From the NCBI GenBank assembly GCA_947625095.1, contig CANQMX010000016.1, positions 1 through 40,608 of the forward strand: a stretch of 40,608 nucleotides of DNA, given 5' to 3'. Below the pieces are notes generated by a model. It searched no databases and was not told the origin of the DNA. It saw only the letters and a list, made by a program, of their open reading frames with translations. Source of the DNA: an uncultured Clostridia bacterium (lineage in GTDB: Bacteria; Bacillota; Clostridia; Christensenellales; Borkfalkiaceae). This document shows, one piece after another, positions 9,035-17,799 of the stretch (position 1 is the first letter of the stretch; each line of letters starts with the position of its first letter). Both the position numbers and the translations under genes were made by a program.

Positions 9035-11234
9035 TCGCTTTTTCCGCTCTCTCCTTGGGCGCTTTGTACGAGCAGTCCTTGTTGGAACAGCGCACCGTGC
9101 CGCGCGCCGTCTTTACGATCGCGCCGCCGCACTTGGGGCATTTTTCGCCCGTGGGCATATCCCAGCTCTTGAAGTCGCACGCGGGATAGCCGCTGCACCC
9201 GTAAAAGGTCTTGCCCGTGCGCGTGCGCAGGCGCAGAGTGGGCTTGCCGCACTTGGGGCAGACGCCCTCCTGCTTTTCCGGCCGCTTTTCGCCGAACGGG
9301 AGCGTGGATTTGCAGGTGGGATAGTTGGGGCAGGCGAGGAATTTTCCGAACCGCCCGCTCTTGACCACCATCATCGCGCCGCACTTGGGGCAGGGGGTAT
9401 CCGAGACCTCCGCCTCCGCCTCGCTGACGATGTTGGAGCACGCGGGATAGCCCGTGCACGCGAGATAGCTCCCGTACTTGCCCATCTTGCGCACCATGGG
9501 GCGGCCGCACTTTTCGCAGAGGATATCGGTTACCTCGTCGCCGTCCGTCTCGGCAAAGCGCAGGCGTTCCTCAAACGGGGGATAGAACGCCCCGACGATG
9601 GAGCGCCAATCCTTGCCGCCCTCCTCGATCTCATCGAGTTTTTCCTCCATATCCGCCGTAAAGCCGACATCCATGACGTCGGGGAAGTATCTTACGAGGA
9701 TATCCGTGATGCGGTAGGCGATCTCGGTGGGTTTCATCGCCTTGCCGTCCTTTTCGATATACTTGCGCTTGGAGAGCACCGAGATGATGGAGGCGTAGGT
9801 GGAGGGTCTGCCGATGCCCTTATCCTCCATCGCCTTGACGAGGGAGGCGTCGGTGTAGCGCACGGGGGGCTTGGTGAATTTTTGCTCCCCCTTTACGTTG
9901 GAAGCCGCAAGTTCCTCCCCCTCCTTGACGGGCGGAAGAAGCCCCTTCGTCTCCTCCTCATCCTCCTTTTTGGTCTCGGTGTACGCCGCGGTGAAGCCCG
10001 CAAAGCGCAGCGCCCTGCCGCTCGCCTTTAAGCCGTAATCGCCGCAGGCGATCTCCACCTGCATGGAATCGTACTGCGCTTCCGCCATCTGCGAGGCGAT
10101 AAAGCGGTCGTAGATGAGTTTATAGACGTTGAAGTGCTTTTTATCCAGCAACTTTTTGACCGAATCGGGGGTGCGGGCAAGGTCGATGGGGCGGATGGCC
10201 TCGTGCGCGTCCTGCGCGCCCTTTTTGGAGGCGTAGATGTTGGGTTTGGCGGGCACATATTCCGCCCCGAATTCGCGGGCGATGAACTCGCGCGCCGCCG
10301 CCTGCGCGTCCTCCGAGATGCGGGTGGAATCCGTCCTGATGTACGTCACAAACGCGACGTGCCCCTCCCCTTCGAGGTCCATACCCTCGTAGAGGTGCTG
10401 CGCCATGAGCATGGTCTCGGGCGCGGAAAGCCCCAACTTGTTGGAGGCCTCCTGCTGGAGGGTGGAGGTGGTGAACGGCGCGGGGGCGTGCGTCTTGACG
10501 ACCGTCTTTTTGACCGAAGTGACGATAAATTTCCCCGCCTTGAGCGCCGCCAGCGCCTCGTCGGCGTGCGCCTTGTTTTCGATTTTCAGTTTCTTGCCGT
10601 CCCGCTTTTCGAGGATGGCGCGGAAGGGCGCATAGCGCTTCGCCCCGTCCTGCATATCCGCCGAGATCGTCCAGAATTCTTCGGGCTTGAACGCCTCGAT
10701 CTCCCGCTCGCGCTCGACGACGAGGCGCAGGGCGACCGATTGCACCCTGCCCGCGGAAAGCCCGTTGCGGATCTTGTTGTTCAAAAAGGGCGAGAGTTTA
10801 TACCCCACGAGGCGATCCAGAACGCGGCGCGCCTGCTGGGCGTCCACAAGGTTATAGTTGATCCTGCGCGGGTGCGCGAGCGCGCGCTCCACCGCCTTGG
10901 GCGAAATTTCGTTGAATTCGATGCGGTTCTCGCCGTCAGGGAGACCGAGCACCGTCTGCAAGTGCCACGAGATGGCCTCGCCCTCGCGGTCGGGGTCGGT
11001 CGCGAGGTACACTTTGCCCGCGCGGCGCGCCTCGTCCGTGAGGCGCTTGATGATGTCCTCCTTACCGGGGGAGGTGACGTACTTCGGCTCGTAATTCTTA
11101 TCGATGGCGACGCCGAGTTTGGTCTGCGGCAGGTCGCGGATGTGCCCGCCCGACGCATCGACGCGGTACTTCCCCTTGAGATATTTCGAGATGGTTTTTG
11201 CTTTGGAAGGCGATTCGACGATGATGAGATCCAT
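9027..11234 (-). CDS. topA: DNA topoisomerase I
   Basis: Type IA topoisomerase of 735 residues that relaxes negative supercoils. The N-terminal Toprim domain has ESPSKAKTI and the metal-binding ATDPDREGE (Asp80, Asp82, Glu84). The active-site tyrosine is Tyr298 in FVTYIRTDSTRIS. The C-terminal 170 residues carry four zinc ribbons beginning CEKCGRPM, CPKCGAMM, CPKCGKPT and CPKCGGAI, each closed by a second cysteine pair. AAGGAG precedes the ATG. dprA lies 30 bases upstream and trmFO overlaps downstream, the usual Firmicute order; xerC, which often follows trmFO, is missing. Confidence 0.98.
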   Translation of the reverse strand: MDLIIVESPSKAKTISKYLKGKYRVDASGGHIRDLPQTKLGVAIDKNYEPKYVTSPGKEDIIKRLTDEARRAGKVYLATDPDREGEAISWHLQTVLGLPDGENRIEFNEISPKAVERALAHPRRINYNLVDAQQARRVLDRLVGYKLSPFLNNKIRNGLSAGRVQSVALRLVVEREREIEAFKPEEFWTISADMQDGAKRYAPFRAILEKRDGKKLKIENKAHADEALAALKAGKFIVTSVKKTVVKTHAPAPFTTSTLQQEASNKLGLSAPETMLMAQHLYEGMDLEGEGHVAFVTYIRTDSTRISEDAQAAAREFIAREFGAEYVPAKPNIYASKKGAQDAHEAIRPIDLARTPDSVKKLLDKKHFNVYKLIYDRFIASQMAEAQYDSMQVEIACGDYGLKASGRALRFAGFTAAYTETKKEDEEETKGLLPPVKEGEELAASNVKGEQKFTKPPVRYTDASLVKAMEDKGIGRPSTYASIISVLSKRKYIEKDGKAMKPTEIAYRITDILVRYFPDVMDVGFTADMEEKLDEIEEGGKDWRSIVGAFYPPFEERLRFAETDGDEVTDILCEKCGRPMVRKMGKYGSYLACTGYPACSNIVSEAEAEVSDTPCPKCGAMMVVKSGRFGKFLACPNYPTCKSTLPFGEKRPEKQEGVCPKCGKPTLRLRTRTGKTFYGCSGYPACDFKSWDMPTGEKCPKCGGAIVKTARGTVRCSNKDCSYKAPKERAEKAND

Positions 11235-11264
11235 TCCGACTCCTTAAAAGATATTTTTTTCTAT

Positions 11265-12302
11265 TTATACCGCCGTGTAGCGGTTTCCTCCGGATTTTGC
11301 GACCGCGCCCTTCAGTTCGAGGGCGGATAAAATGGCCGTGACTTCAAAGACGCGCATTTGTAGCGCCTCCGCAAGTTCGGCAAGGTGCGCCTCTCCCCGC
11401 TCTTTGAGCGCCGAAATGACGCGCGTCTCCTCCTCGGTGAACTGCGCCTCGGCGCGGCTCTCTCCCCCGTACCCGTACATGGTGAGCACGTCCTCCGCCT
11501 CCGTCAGAAGGTGCGCGCCGTGCTTGATGAGGTCGTTGCACCCCTCGCCCTGTTCGACGCCCAGCCCGTAGGGAATGGCGAACACATCCCGCCCGTACTC
11601 GGCGGCGCGGTTTGCCGTGATGAGCGCGCCGCTCCTCTTGCCCGCGGCGAGCACGAGCACGCCGTCCGACAGCCCCGCCAGGAGGCGGTTGCGCGCGTAG
11701 AAGGCGTACTTGGTCGTCCCCTCTTCGGGCAGATATTCGGAGAGGAGCAGCCCCGCCTTTACGACGCGCTCTTTGAGGGAGGCGTGCGCGGCGGGATAGC
11801 AGTTATCCAGCCCGCAGGGGAGCACGCAGATGAGATTTCCGCTCGGGATCGCCCCCGCGATGGCGGCGCTGTCCCCGCCCTCGGCAAGCCCCGTGACGAT
11901 TGTAATGTGGCGAGAGATCTCCTCCGCCATGCGCTTGCCCGTGGCGATCGCGCTTGCGGGCGCGCGGCGAGAGCCGACAATGCAGAATTTTTGCGCCCGT
12001 AAAAGTTCCCTGCGCCCCGCTCCGTACAAAACGAGGGGCGGATCGGGAATGTTTTTCAGATTTTCGGGGTAATCGTCGGAGAGGAGGGTGAGCGCAAAGT
12101 AACCCTTCCGTTCGAGCGCGGCGAGGAACTTTTCCGCCTCGTCGCGGCGGCTCTTGCCCTCGCTCGCGTGCGGCACGGGAAAGCCGTGAAAGAGCGCGGC
12201 GGGGTCATGCGCCTCGCGGAGAACGGCAATGCGGGCGCTCGCGTCGAGATCGGTGCAGGCGCACAGCCAAAGATATGCCTTTTCCTCCTCTGAATACCGC
12301 AT
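11265..12302 (-). CDS. dprA: DprA, DNA-processing protein
   Basis: A 345-residue protein of the Smf/DprA family, which loads RecA on single-stranded DNA taken up during transformation. The Rossmann-like core shows VGSRRAPAS, VTGLAEGGDSAA, CVLPCGLDNCYP, RNRLLAGLSDG, GALITANRAAEYGRDVFAIP and GCNDLIKHGA. The common GID motif reads GGD, a mild deviation. A C-terminal winged helix (about residues 280-345) follows. Its stop is 30 bases from topA, and comM ends 3 bases upstream of its start. Together with comM this suggests competence or recombination functions, though no uptake machinery is in the window. Confidence 0.95.
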   Translation of the reverse strand: MRYSEEEKAYLWLCACTDLDASARIAVLREAHDPAALFHGFPVPHASEGKSRRDEAEKFLAALERKGYFALTLLSDDYPENLKNIPDPPLVLYGAGRRELLRAQKFCIVGSRRAPASAIATGKRMAEEISRHITIVTGLAEGGDSAAIAGAIPSGNLICVLPCGLDNCYPAAHASLKERVVKAGLLLSEYLPEEGTTKYAFYARNRLLAGLSDGVLVLAAGKRSGALITANRAAEYGRDVFAIPYGLGVEQGEGCNDLIKHGAHLLTEAEDVLTMYGYGGESRAEAQFTEEETRVISALKERGEAHLAELAEALQMRVFEVTAILSALELKGAVAKSGGNRYTAV

Positions 12303-12305
12303 ATC

Positions 12306-13829
12306 TTACCCCAACTTATCGAAGAGACGGTAGGAGACCGCCTCGAAAACGTGCTTGGGGCGAATGTACTCGCTCGCGTCGAGGTCGGCGATGGTGCGCG
12401 CCACCTTGATGATGCGGCCGCGCGCACGGGCGGAGAGGTTCATCCTCTCAAACGCCGCCCGCAAAATTTTATCCCCCTCGGCGTCGAGCGTGCAGTAGCG
12501 CGCCATCTCCCGCTCCCCCATCTCCGCGTTGGTGGAGATGCTCTCCGCCGCAAAGCGGTTGCGCTGGATGGCACGCACCCGTTCGACTCGCTCCTTTACC
12601 TGAGCCGAACTTTCGCACATCTCGGGCGCGGTGAGGTCGTCGTAGGAGATATTATCCACTTCCACCTGCAGATCGATGCGGTCGAGCAGAGGCCCTGAGA
12701 TCTTCTTGCGGTACGCGCGGATCTCGGCGGGCGTGCAGGTGCACACCTTGTCCCTTGCGCCGTAGTTGCCGCAGGGGCAGGGGTTCATGCTCGCGCAGAG
12801 CATAAAGCGCGCGGGGTAGGTAAACGTGCCGCCCGCCCGCGCGACGGTGATGACGCCGTCCTCGAGGGGCTGGCGGAGCGCCTCCAACGTGGAGCGCTTG
12901 TACTCGGGCAGTTCGTCGAGAAAGAGAACGCCGCCGTGGGCGAGGGAGATCTCCCCGGGGCGAACGTGCTGGTTGCCTCCGCCGCAGAGGGAGACGGTGG
13001 TCGCCGTATGGTGCGGCGTGCGGAAGGGGCGCTCGGTGACGATGCCCTCCTCCCCCAAGATGCCCGCGATACTGTGGATCTTGGTGATCTCGAGCGCCTC
13101 CGCAAACGTGAGGTCGGGCATGACGGTGGGCAGACACCGTGCGAGCATGGTCTTGCCCGTGCCGGGAGGGCCTACCATGAGGAGATTGTGCCCGCCCGCC
13201 ACGGCGATCTCCAGAGCACGCCGCGCAACGGGCTGCCCCTTGACGAATTTGAGGTCTGCTCCGCCGCCCGAAGCGGTATGGGGCGCGTACTGCGCCGTTT
13301 GGAGCGGCGGAATGGTGAGCGTGCCCACAAGGTGGCGCATGACCTCGGTGAGCGTGCGGGCGGGGTAGATCTCCGCCCCGCTCAAAAAGCGCGCCTCCTT
13401 GGCGTTGTCCGCAGGAATGATAAAGCGCGAAAAGCCGTGGCTCTTCGCGGAGATGAGAATGGGCAAAATTCCGTTGATGGGGCGAATGTCGCCCGAGAGC
13501 GCAAGTTCACCCAAGAATACATAGCCGTCCGTCGTCGCGCCGACGAGCTGTTCACTCGCTTTCAGCAGACTGATGGCGACGGCGAGGTCGAACGACGCGC
13601 CCTCCTTCTTGATATCCGCGGGCGCGAAGTTGATGGTGATGCGATTGACGGGAAATAAGAGACCGCTGTTTTTGAGGGCGGAGCGCACGCGCTCCTTGCT
13701 CTCCTTGACGGCGGTATCGGGCAGCCCCACCATCTCGTAGGAGGGAATGCCCTTATTGACGTCCGTCTCCACCTCGACGGGCACGCCGTCGAGGCCGTTC
13801 AACGCATAACAGACGATTTTGGCGATCAT
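12306..13829 (-). CDS. comM: ComM/YifB-family Mg-chelatase-like ATPase
   Basis: A 507-residue AAA+ protein. Family members such as ComM are hexameric branch-migration helicases that help integrate transforming DNA. The N-terminal ChlI/Lon-C-like domain (about residues 1-190) has VNRITINFAPADIKKEG and the LALSGDIRP block. Next come Walker A GPPGTGKT (about 218-225), RPFRTPHHTAT, GEISLAHGGVLFLDELPE (Walker B) and the zinc-type CSMNPCPCGNYG cluster. The C-terminal Mg_chelatase_C domain contains LSARARGRIIKVARTIADL. It is followed by dprA after 3 bases and preceded by the membrane protein gene at 14 bases, so it is within one operon. Confidence 0.95.
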   Translation of the reverse strand: MIAKIVCYALNGLDGVPVEVETDVNKGIPSYEMVGLPDTAVKESKERVRSALKNSGLLFPVNRITINFAPADIKKEGASFDLAVAISLLKASEQLVGATTDGYVFLGELALSGDIRPINGILPILISAKSHGFSRFIIPADNAKEARFLSGAEIYPARTLTEVMRHLVGTLTIPPLQTAQYAPHTASGGGADLKFVKGQPVARRALEIAVAGGHNLLMVGPPGTGKTMLARCLPTVMPDLTFAEALEITKIHSIAGILGEEGIVTERPFRTPHHTATTVSLCGGGNQHVRPGEISLAHGGVLFLDELPEYKRSTLEALRQPLEDGVITVARAGGTFTYPARFMLCASMNPCPCGNYGARDKVCTCTPAEIRAYRKKISGPLLDRIDLQVEVDNISYDDLTAPEMCESSAQVKERVERVRAIQRNRFAAESISTNAEMGEREMARYCTLDAEGDKILRAAFERMNLSARARGRIIKVARTIADLDASEYIRPKHVFEAVSYRLFDKLG

Positions 13830-13843
13830 GCGCTACCTCCGTA

Positions 13844-15901
13844 TCAGCCGAAGATCTTTCCCATCACCGAAGCGGGAAGGGGAACGGAGAAGGTGACGAC
13901 CGCATAGAGGGCGAAGATGGCGATGAGCAGGACAAGCCCGATGATGGCGACGATCTTGGCCGCCTTTTGATACTTGCTCTCCCACAGGAAGGCGATCCCT
14001 TCCGCGGCGAGCACAAAGGAGAACACATACGCAAGGAGGACAAAGCCGAGCGCGCCGCCGCCGAACGAAGTCATGACGAGGGAGAGGGCAAGCCCCGCGA
14101 GGGGAACGAGCGCCCTGCGCAGTTCGGTGCGCTGCTGTTTCTCCAACTTTTTGGAGCAGATGACGGCGATGATGCGCCAAGCGGCAAACGCGATGCCGAG
14201 GATGCCCGCGACCGCGGCGACGACGTTGATGACGGCCGCCGTGACGGCGTATACGCTGCCCGTGCCCGTGAAGAGTTCATAGAAGAGATCCCACGCGGAG
14301 TGCGTCGCGCCGGGGTTGACGCCCACAAAGCCGCCCGCAAAGGCGTGCCATGCGAGCGTGAAGATGCTCGCCTCTGCCGCGGTGGAGTACAGCCGCACAT
14401 ACGGGCCGTACAGGGGAATGGCGAAGAGGAGCACGAACATGAGCGAGGCGACGACGAGCACGACGCCGAACCCGAGCGAAGCGATCAGGTTCTTGTCGCG
14501 GTACTCGGCCTGCACCTTCGCGACAGCCTTTTGCTGCGCTTCGGGCTCTTCCGTGGCGGTTGCCTCCGCGGCGAGCGCAAGGTAGTGCTTTTTCGCCTTC
14601 TGCTGGCGCACCATGCCGCAGACGAAGAGGGCGACGATGCCCGCGACGGGAATGATATACGCCCCGTTCACCGCGATGGCGGCCGCCGAGAAGAGCGCCG
14701 AAAGAACGGGCGGCAGGATAGCCGCGCCGCGCGCCTTTTTCATGCCGCGCGCATAAAATCTGTGGCAGAAATAGAGCGCCGCCACAAAGAAGAACACGCC
14801 GATCATGAGGGGATTCCCGAGATGCCCGAGGGCGAACGAGAGGTTGCAGAACACATAGATGAGGGCAAAGATCAGCCCCGCAAAGTCGCTCTTTGTGAGT
14901 TGCCGCACGAAGAGATACCCGAAGATGAGCACGCCGAACGAGGCGAGCATGGAGAAGAAGCGCAGACCGAAGGGGTTGACGCCGAAAATTTTAGTGCCGA
15001 GCGCGACGATATCCGTCCCCAGCGAATTATACACGCCCTCAACGCGGTACGCCTCTGCGGTGAGCGACGTATCGTACTCGCCGCCGCGGTTCATCTCCGC
15101 GATCGTGGAGAGGGTATAAATTTCGTCGTTTGCGTAGCGGTAGTAACTCGACTGTGCCGTGGAGGGAATGTACTGCGCGTCGAACAGCCCGCCCGCGCGC
15201 AGTTTGGCGGCGTCCATCGTCTCGTTGTTGTAGGGCGTTGCCGAATACACCTCGCAGGGGATGACCATGTATCTCCCCGTCGCCTCGGAATTAACCATCT
15301 TTTCGCCGACAAAGACGATCTCGTTGATGAGAATGTTCTGCGTCATTGCCTTAAAGCGAACGTAACTGTAACTCGAATAGGTCGACCGCCACTTTTCGAC
15401 CGCCTCGTCGAACACCTTGACCCAGCGGAACTGTCCCTCGGTGACGTCGGGCGTGACGGCCTCCTGCCCCTCTTCGGGCTCGCCGTTGAAAAAGTTTTGG
15501 AACACCGCGTCGCCGCGGCGCACGCTCGAGCCGAAACTCGTTTCGCTCCCGCTCGCCGCGTATTCGAGGCGCAGGGTAGCGGGCGTGCCCGCCTTGGCGT
15601 AGATGACGGCAAGGTTGACGTAGACCGCCGAAACCTGAAGGGTGAACGTCCTCTGCTGCTCCTTGCCCTCCTCATCGATGTACGTCTCCTTGAAGTTGGT
15701 GCTGTCCGAGAGGGTGAGGTGCGCGATGACGCTCGGCCCCGACGCGTTATCGTCGCGCGGGGCTTTCAACTCAACGGCTTCGCCCGTCCCCGCGGTAGAG
15801 CCGAGCGTAGCAAGCCCGACGGCGAGGAAGAGGAGCGCGATCGCAACAAAGGCGATGAGTGCTTTGGAAATTTTTTTGAACTTTTCGGTTGTTTTTCCCA
15901 T
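13844..15901 (-). CDS. PMT-like multi-pass membrane glycosyltransferase
   Basis: A 685-residue membrane protein. One N-terminal membrane helix (about 12-35) is followed by an extracytoplasmic beta-rich stretch of roughly 200 residues, then about ten membrane segments from residue 290 on. The junction resembles the protein O-mannosyltransferase/GT-C fold: NDEIYTLSTIAEMNRGG (a possible catalytic Asp-Glu pair after the first helix) and YNSLGTDIVALGTKIFGVNPFGLRFFSML, matching the family block that normally reads HPPLGK...G...FG.NPFGWR. The HPPLGK motif itself is altered. It would move sugars from a lipid carrier to an exported protein or glycan; the substrate is unknown. It heads the comM-dprA-topA operon, with its own promoter at 15935-15963. 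Confidence 0.7.
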   Translation of the reverse strand: MGKTTEKFKKISKALIAFVAIALLFLAVGLATLGSTAGTGEAVELKAPRDDNASGPSVIAHLTLSDSTNFKETYIDEEGKEQQRTFTLQVSAVYVNLAVIYAKAGTPATLRLEYAASGSETSFGSSVRRGDAVFQNFFNGEPEEGQEAVTPDVTEGQFRWVKVFDEAVEKWRSTYSSYSYVRFKAMTQNILINEIVFVGEKMVNSEATGRYMVIPCEVYSATPYNNETMDAAKLRAGGLFDAQYIPSTAQSSYYRYANDEIYTLSTIAEMNRGGEYDTSLTAEAYRVEGVYNSLGTDIVALGTKIFGVNPFGLRFFSMLASFGVLIFGYLFVRQLTKSDFAGLIFALIYVFCNLSFALGHLGNPLMIGVFFFVAALYFCHRFYARGMKKARGAAILPPVLSALFSAAAIAVNGAYIIPVAGIVALFVCGMVRQQKAKKHYLALAAEATATEEPEAQQKAVAKVQAEYRDKNLIASLGFGVVLVVASLMFVLLFAIPLYGPYVRLYSTAAEASIFTLAWHAFAGGFVGVNPGATHSAWDLFYELFTGTGSVYAVTAAVINVVAAVAGILGIAFAAWRIIAVICSKKLEKQQRTELRRALVPLAGLALSLVMTSFGGGALGFVLLAYVFSFVLAAEGIAFLWESKYQKAAKIVAIIGLVLLIAIFALYAVVTFSVPLPASVMGKIFG

Positions 15902-15934
15902 GGATGTTCTTTCCTAATTATATTGTCTCTCCCT

Positions 15935-15963
15935 ATTCTAACCGATAAACGGAAAATTGTAAA
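15935..15963 (-). promoter_or_regulatory. Promoter of the PMT-comM-dprA-topA operon
   Basis: On the minus strand TTTACA (15958-15963) and TAGAAT (15935-15940) are 17 bases apart. AGGAAAG lies before the ATG at 15901. This could drive the whole run down to the thioredoxin gene. Confidence 0.65.
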
Positions 15964-16010
15964 CGAATTTTTTGCAATTTAAGAAATTTTTTTGTAACCT
16001 GCGCGCCCCG

Positions 16011-16050
16011 CGCGAAAAAAAACGGTTCGCCGTTGACTTTCGGCGAACCG
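16011..16050 (-). terminator. rplS terminator
   Basis: On the minus strand CGGTTCGCCG (16041-16050) pairs with CGGCGAACCG (16023-16032) and is followed by a run of T. The plus strand also carries CTCTTTTT after the stem, so it may work both ways. Confidence 0.9.
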
Positions 16051-16071
16051 CTCTTTTTGCGCTGTGCGCGC

Positions 16072-16413
16072 TTACTTCTTTTCCTTGATCTTTGCCGCCT
16101 TGCCGGTGAGACCGCGCAGGTAATAGAGCTTTGCCCTTCTCACCTTGCCCGAACGCACCACGTTGACATAGGCGATCTTGGGGGAATGAAGGGGGAAGCA
16201 GCGCTCCACGCCCACGCCGAACGAAAGGCGGCGCACGGTGAAACTTTCGCGGATGCCGCCGTTCTTCTTGGCGATGACGACGCCTTCGAAGTTCTGGATG
16301 CGCTCCTTGCCGCCCTCGATGATGCGGTAGCCCACCTTTACGGTATCGCCCACGTTGAATTGGGGAACGTTCTCCTTCATGCCTTCGGCTTCGATCTGTT
16401 CGATGAGACCCAT
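16072..16413 (-). CDS. rplS: 50S ribosomal protein L19
   Basis: A 113-residue ribosomal protein at the 30S/50S interface. The start at 16413 ([19 protein letters not shown]) follows a strong AGGAGGT; the frame is open eight codons upstream. Conserved blocks are [41 protein letters not shown] and [23 protein letters not shown]. It has its own promoter and terminator and stands alone here, separated from the usual rpsP-rimM-trmD partners. Confidence 0.98.
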   Translation of the reverse strand: MGLIEQIEAEGMKENVPQFNVGDTVKVGYRIIEGGKERIQNFEGVVIAKKNGGIRESFTVRRLSFGVGVERCFPLHSPKIAYVNVVRSGKVRRAKLYYLRGLTGKAAKIKEKK

Positions 16414-16487
16414 TTTGACTTTACCTCCTGTTCGCACGCGACGTTCATGCCCCTGTTCGGCAGAGGACCGCCCGAAGTCAATTCACG

Positions 16488-16516
16488 ATTATAGCGGAAA
16501 CGCAGAAAAAAGGCAA
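16488..16516 (-). promoter_or_regulatory. rplS promoter
   Basis: On the minus strand TTGCCT (16511-16516), a 17-base spacer and TATAAT (16488-16493). The leader to the L19 start is about 70 nt, long enough for a ribosomal-protein leader structure, but I could not recognise one. Confidence 0.75.
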
Positions 16517-16533
16517 TCGATTTTGCGGGTGTT

Positions 16534-17799
16534 TCACGGAATTTTTTTCTTGTCCTCCCCGTTTTCTTGCGAAGGCTCTTCGGCGGGCGCGTTTTGCCGC
16601 ACCTGCCTCTTCCCGCGCACGCAGGCGTAGGTATCCTTTCGGATGCGCGTGCGCAGGACGACGCGCTCCCCCTCGTACACCACGAGGAAACTCTCGCTGG
16701 AAACGCCCTCCCGCTCCGCGCGCAAAATTTTATCCTCGTCGCCCTCCACCACCTCCTCCGCGGGCGGAGCAAGGCGGGCAAGCACGCGGCTCTCCGTCTC
16801 GTACCGCCTGCCGTCGGGCGCGCCGTACACGGTAAAGCGCACCGTCCCGCTCCCCGCCGCCGCCGCTATGTACACGGGGAAGGGATAGGGGTTGCGGAAT
16901 TTGAGGTCGCTGAAATCGGAGACCATCGCGTCGAGCGAGGGCGGCACATAGGAGACGGAGAGGGAGTGCGGGCGGCTCTCGGTGATCTCCATACCCGCCC
17001 TGAGCGCGGCGTTGAAGAGGGTGGTGCTCGCCTGGCAGACGCCGCCGCCCACGCCGGGGACGAATTCTCCGTCCAGAATGATATTTGCCTCCTCGAAGCC
17101 GTTTGCCCGCGTGCGCTTGCCGACGACGGCGTTGAAGGAAAATTCGCTTCCCGCCTCCACCGTGACACCCGAGATGCGCCTCGCGGCGAGTTCGATGTTG
17201 TGGGCGCGGGGCGCATTTCCCGCGTCGAAGCGGGTGGAAAACGTGGCGAGGACCTGCGTGCGGGCGCGCAGATCCTCCTCCCTTATCTTGGGCGCATACG
17301 AGGCGGGCACAAAGCAGATCCCCTCCTCCCCCGCGTCGAGCGCCGCAAGCGCCGTGCGGAGCAATTTTTTATAGTCGCAGTACCTGCCCGCGCGCTCGCC
17401 CGTATACACGAACCCGCCCGAAGAAAAGCGCACCGAGGCGTCCTGCGCCTCCCGCGCGTTGGCGATGCAGACGGCGAGGATATCCCCCTCCGCGTCCGCC
17501 CACGTGCGCCTGTACGAAACGGCGAGGTTCTCCCCCCTCTTCGCCCTGCGGACGAGGGTCGAAACGTCGTCGGAAAAGGTCAGCGGAAAGGTGAACACGC
17601 CCGTGGGCGTGCGCACGGTGAACGGGGCGATCTCCTCCGCGATGTGTTCGCGCACGGCGCGCTCCGCCTCGGCATAGGGCATCCCGCCCACCTCCACGCC
17701 GCCCACCACAACGCCGCTTTTCACCGTGCCGCGCGCAAAGCCGCCGCAAAAAAGAACGCTCCCCGCAAGGAGGAGCGCAGTCACTGCCGTATTCTTCAT
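16534..17799 (-). CDS. VanW-family exported protein
   Basis: A 421-residue protein starting at 17799, where the ATG overlaps the stop of the PHP gene (ATGA). An N-terminal hydrophobic segment (TAVTALLLAGSVLFCGGFA) is a signal peptide or anchor. Residues about 30-190 form an extracytoplasmic domain like the peptidoglycan-binding-type domain that precedes VanW (VGGVEVGGMPYAEAERAV, FTVRTPTGVFTFPL). The VanW domain follows, with FSTRFDAGNAPRAHNIELAA, GSEFSFNAVVGKRT and PGVGGGVCQASTTLFNAAL. The C-terminal tail is charged. VanW proteins are linked to cell envelopes and named from vancomycin clusters, but their activity is unclear; this copy has no resistance-gene context. Confidence 0.9.
   Translation of the reverse strand: MKNTAVTALLLAGSVLFCGGFARGTVKSGVVVGGVEVGGMPYAEAERAVREHIAEEIAPFTVRTPTGVFTFPLTFSDDVSTLVRRAKRGENLAVSYRRTWADAEGDILAVCIANAREAQDASVRFSSGGFVYTGERAGRYCDYKKLLRTALAALDAGEEGICFVPASYAPKIREEDLRARTQVLATFSTRFDAGNAPRAHNIELAARRISGVTVEAGSEFSFNAVVGKRTRANGFEEANIILDGEFVPGVGGGVCQASTTLFNAALRAGMEITESRPHSLSVSYVPPSLDAMVSDFSDLKFRNPYPFPVYIAAAAGSGTVRFTVYGAPDGRRYETESRVLARLAPPAEEVVEGDEDKILRAEREGVSSESFLVVYEGERVVLRTRIRKDTYACVRGKRQVRQNAPAEEPSQENGEDKKKIP

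Noticed and set aside
13967-15982. A 671-residue open frame antisense to the PMT-like gene, and similar long ones opposite hisS, hslU, trmFO, topA and recF
   Set aside because: High GC with codon bias keeps antisense frames open. The opposite strands encode clear protein families; these have no motif and no ribosome binding site.
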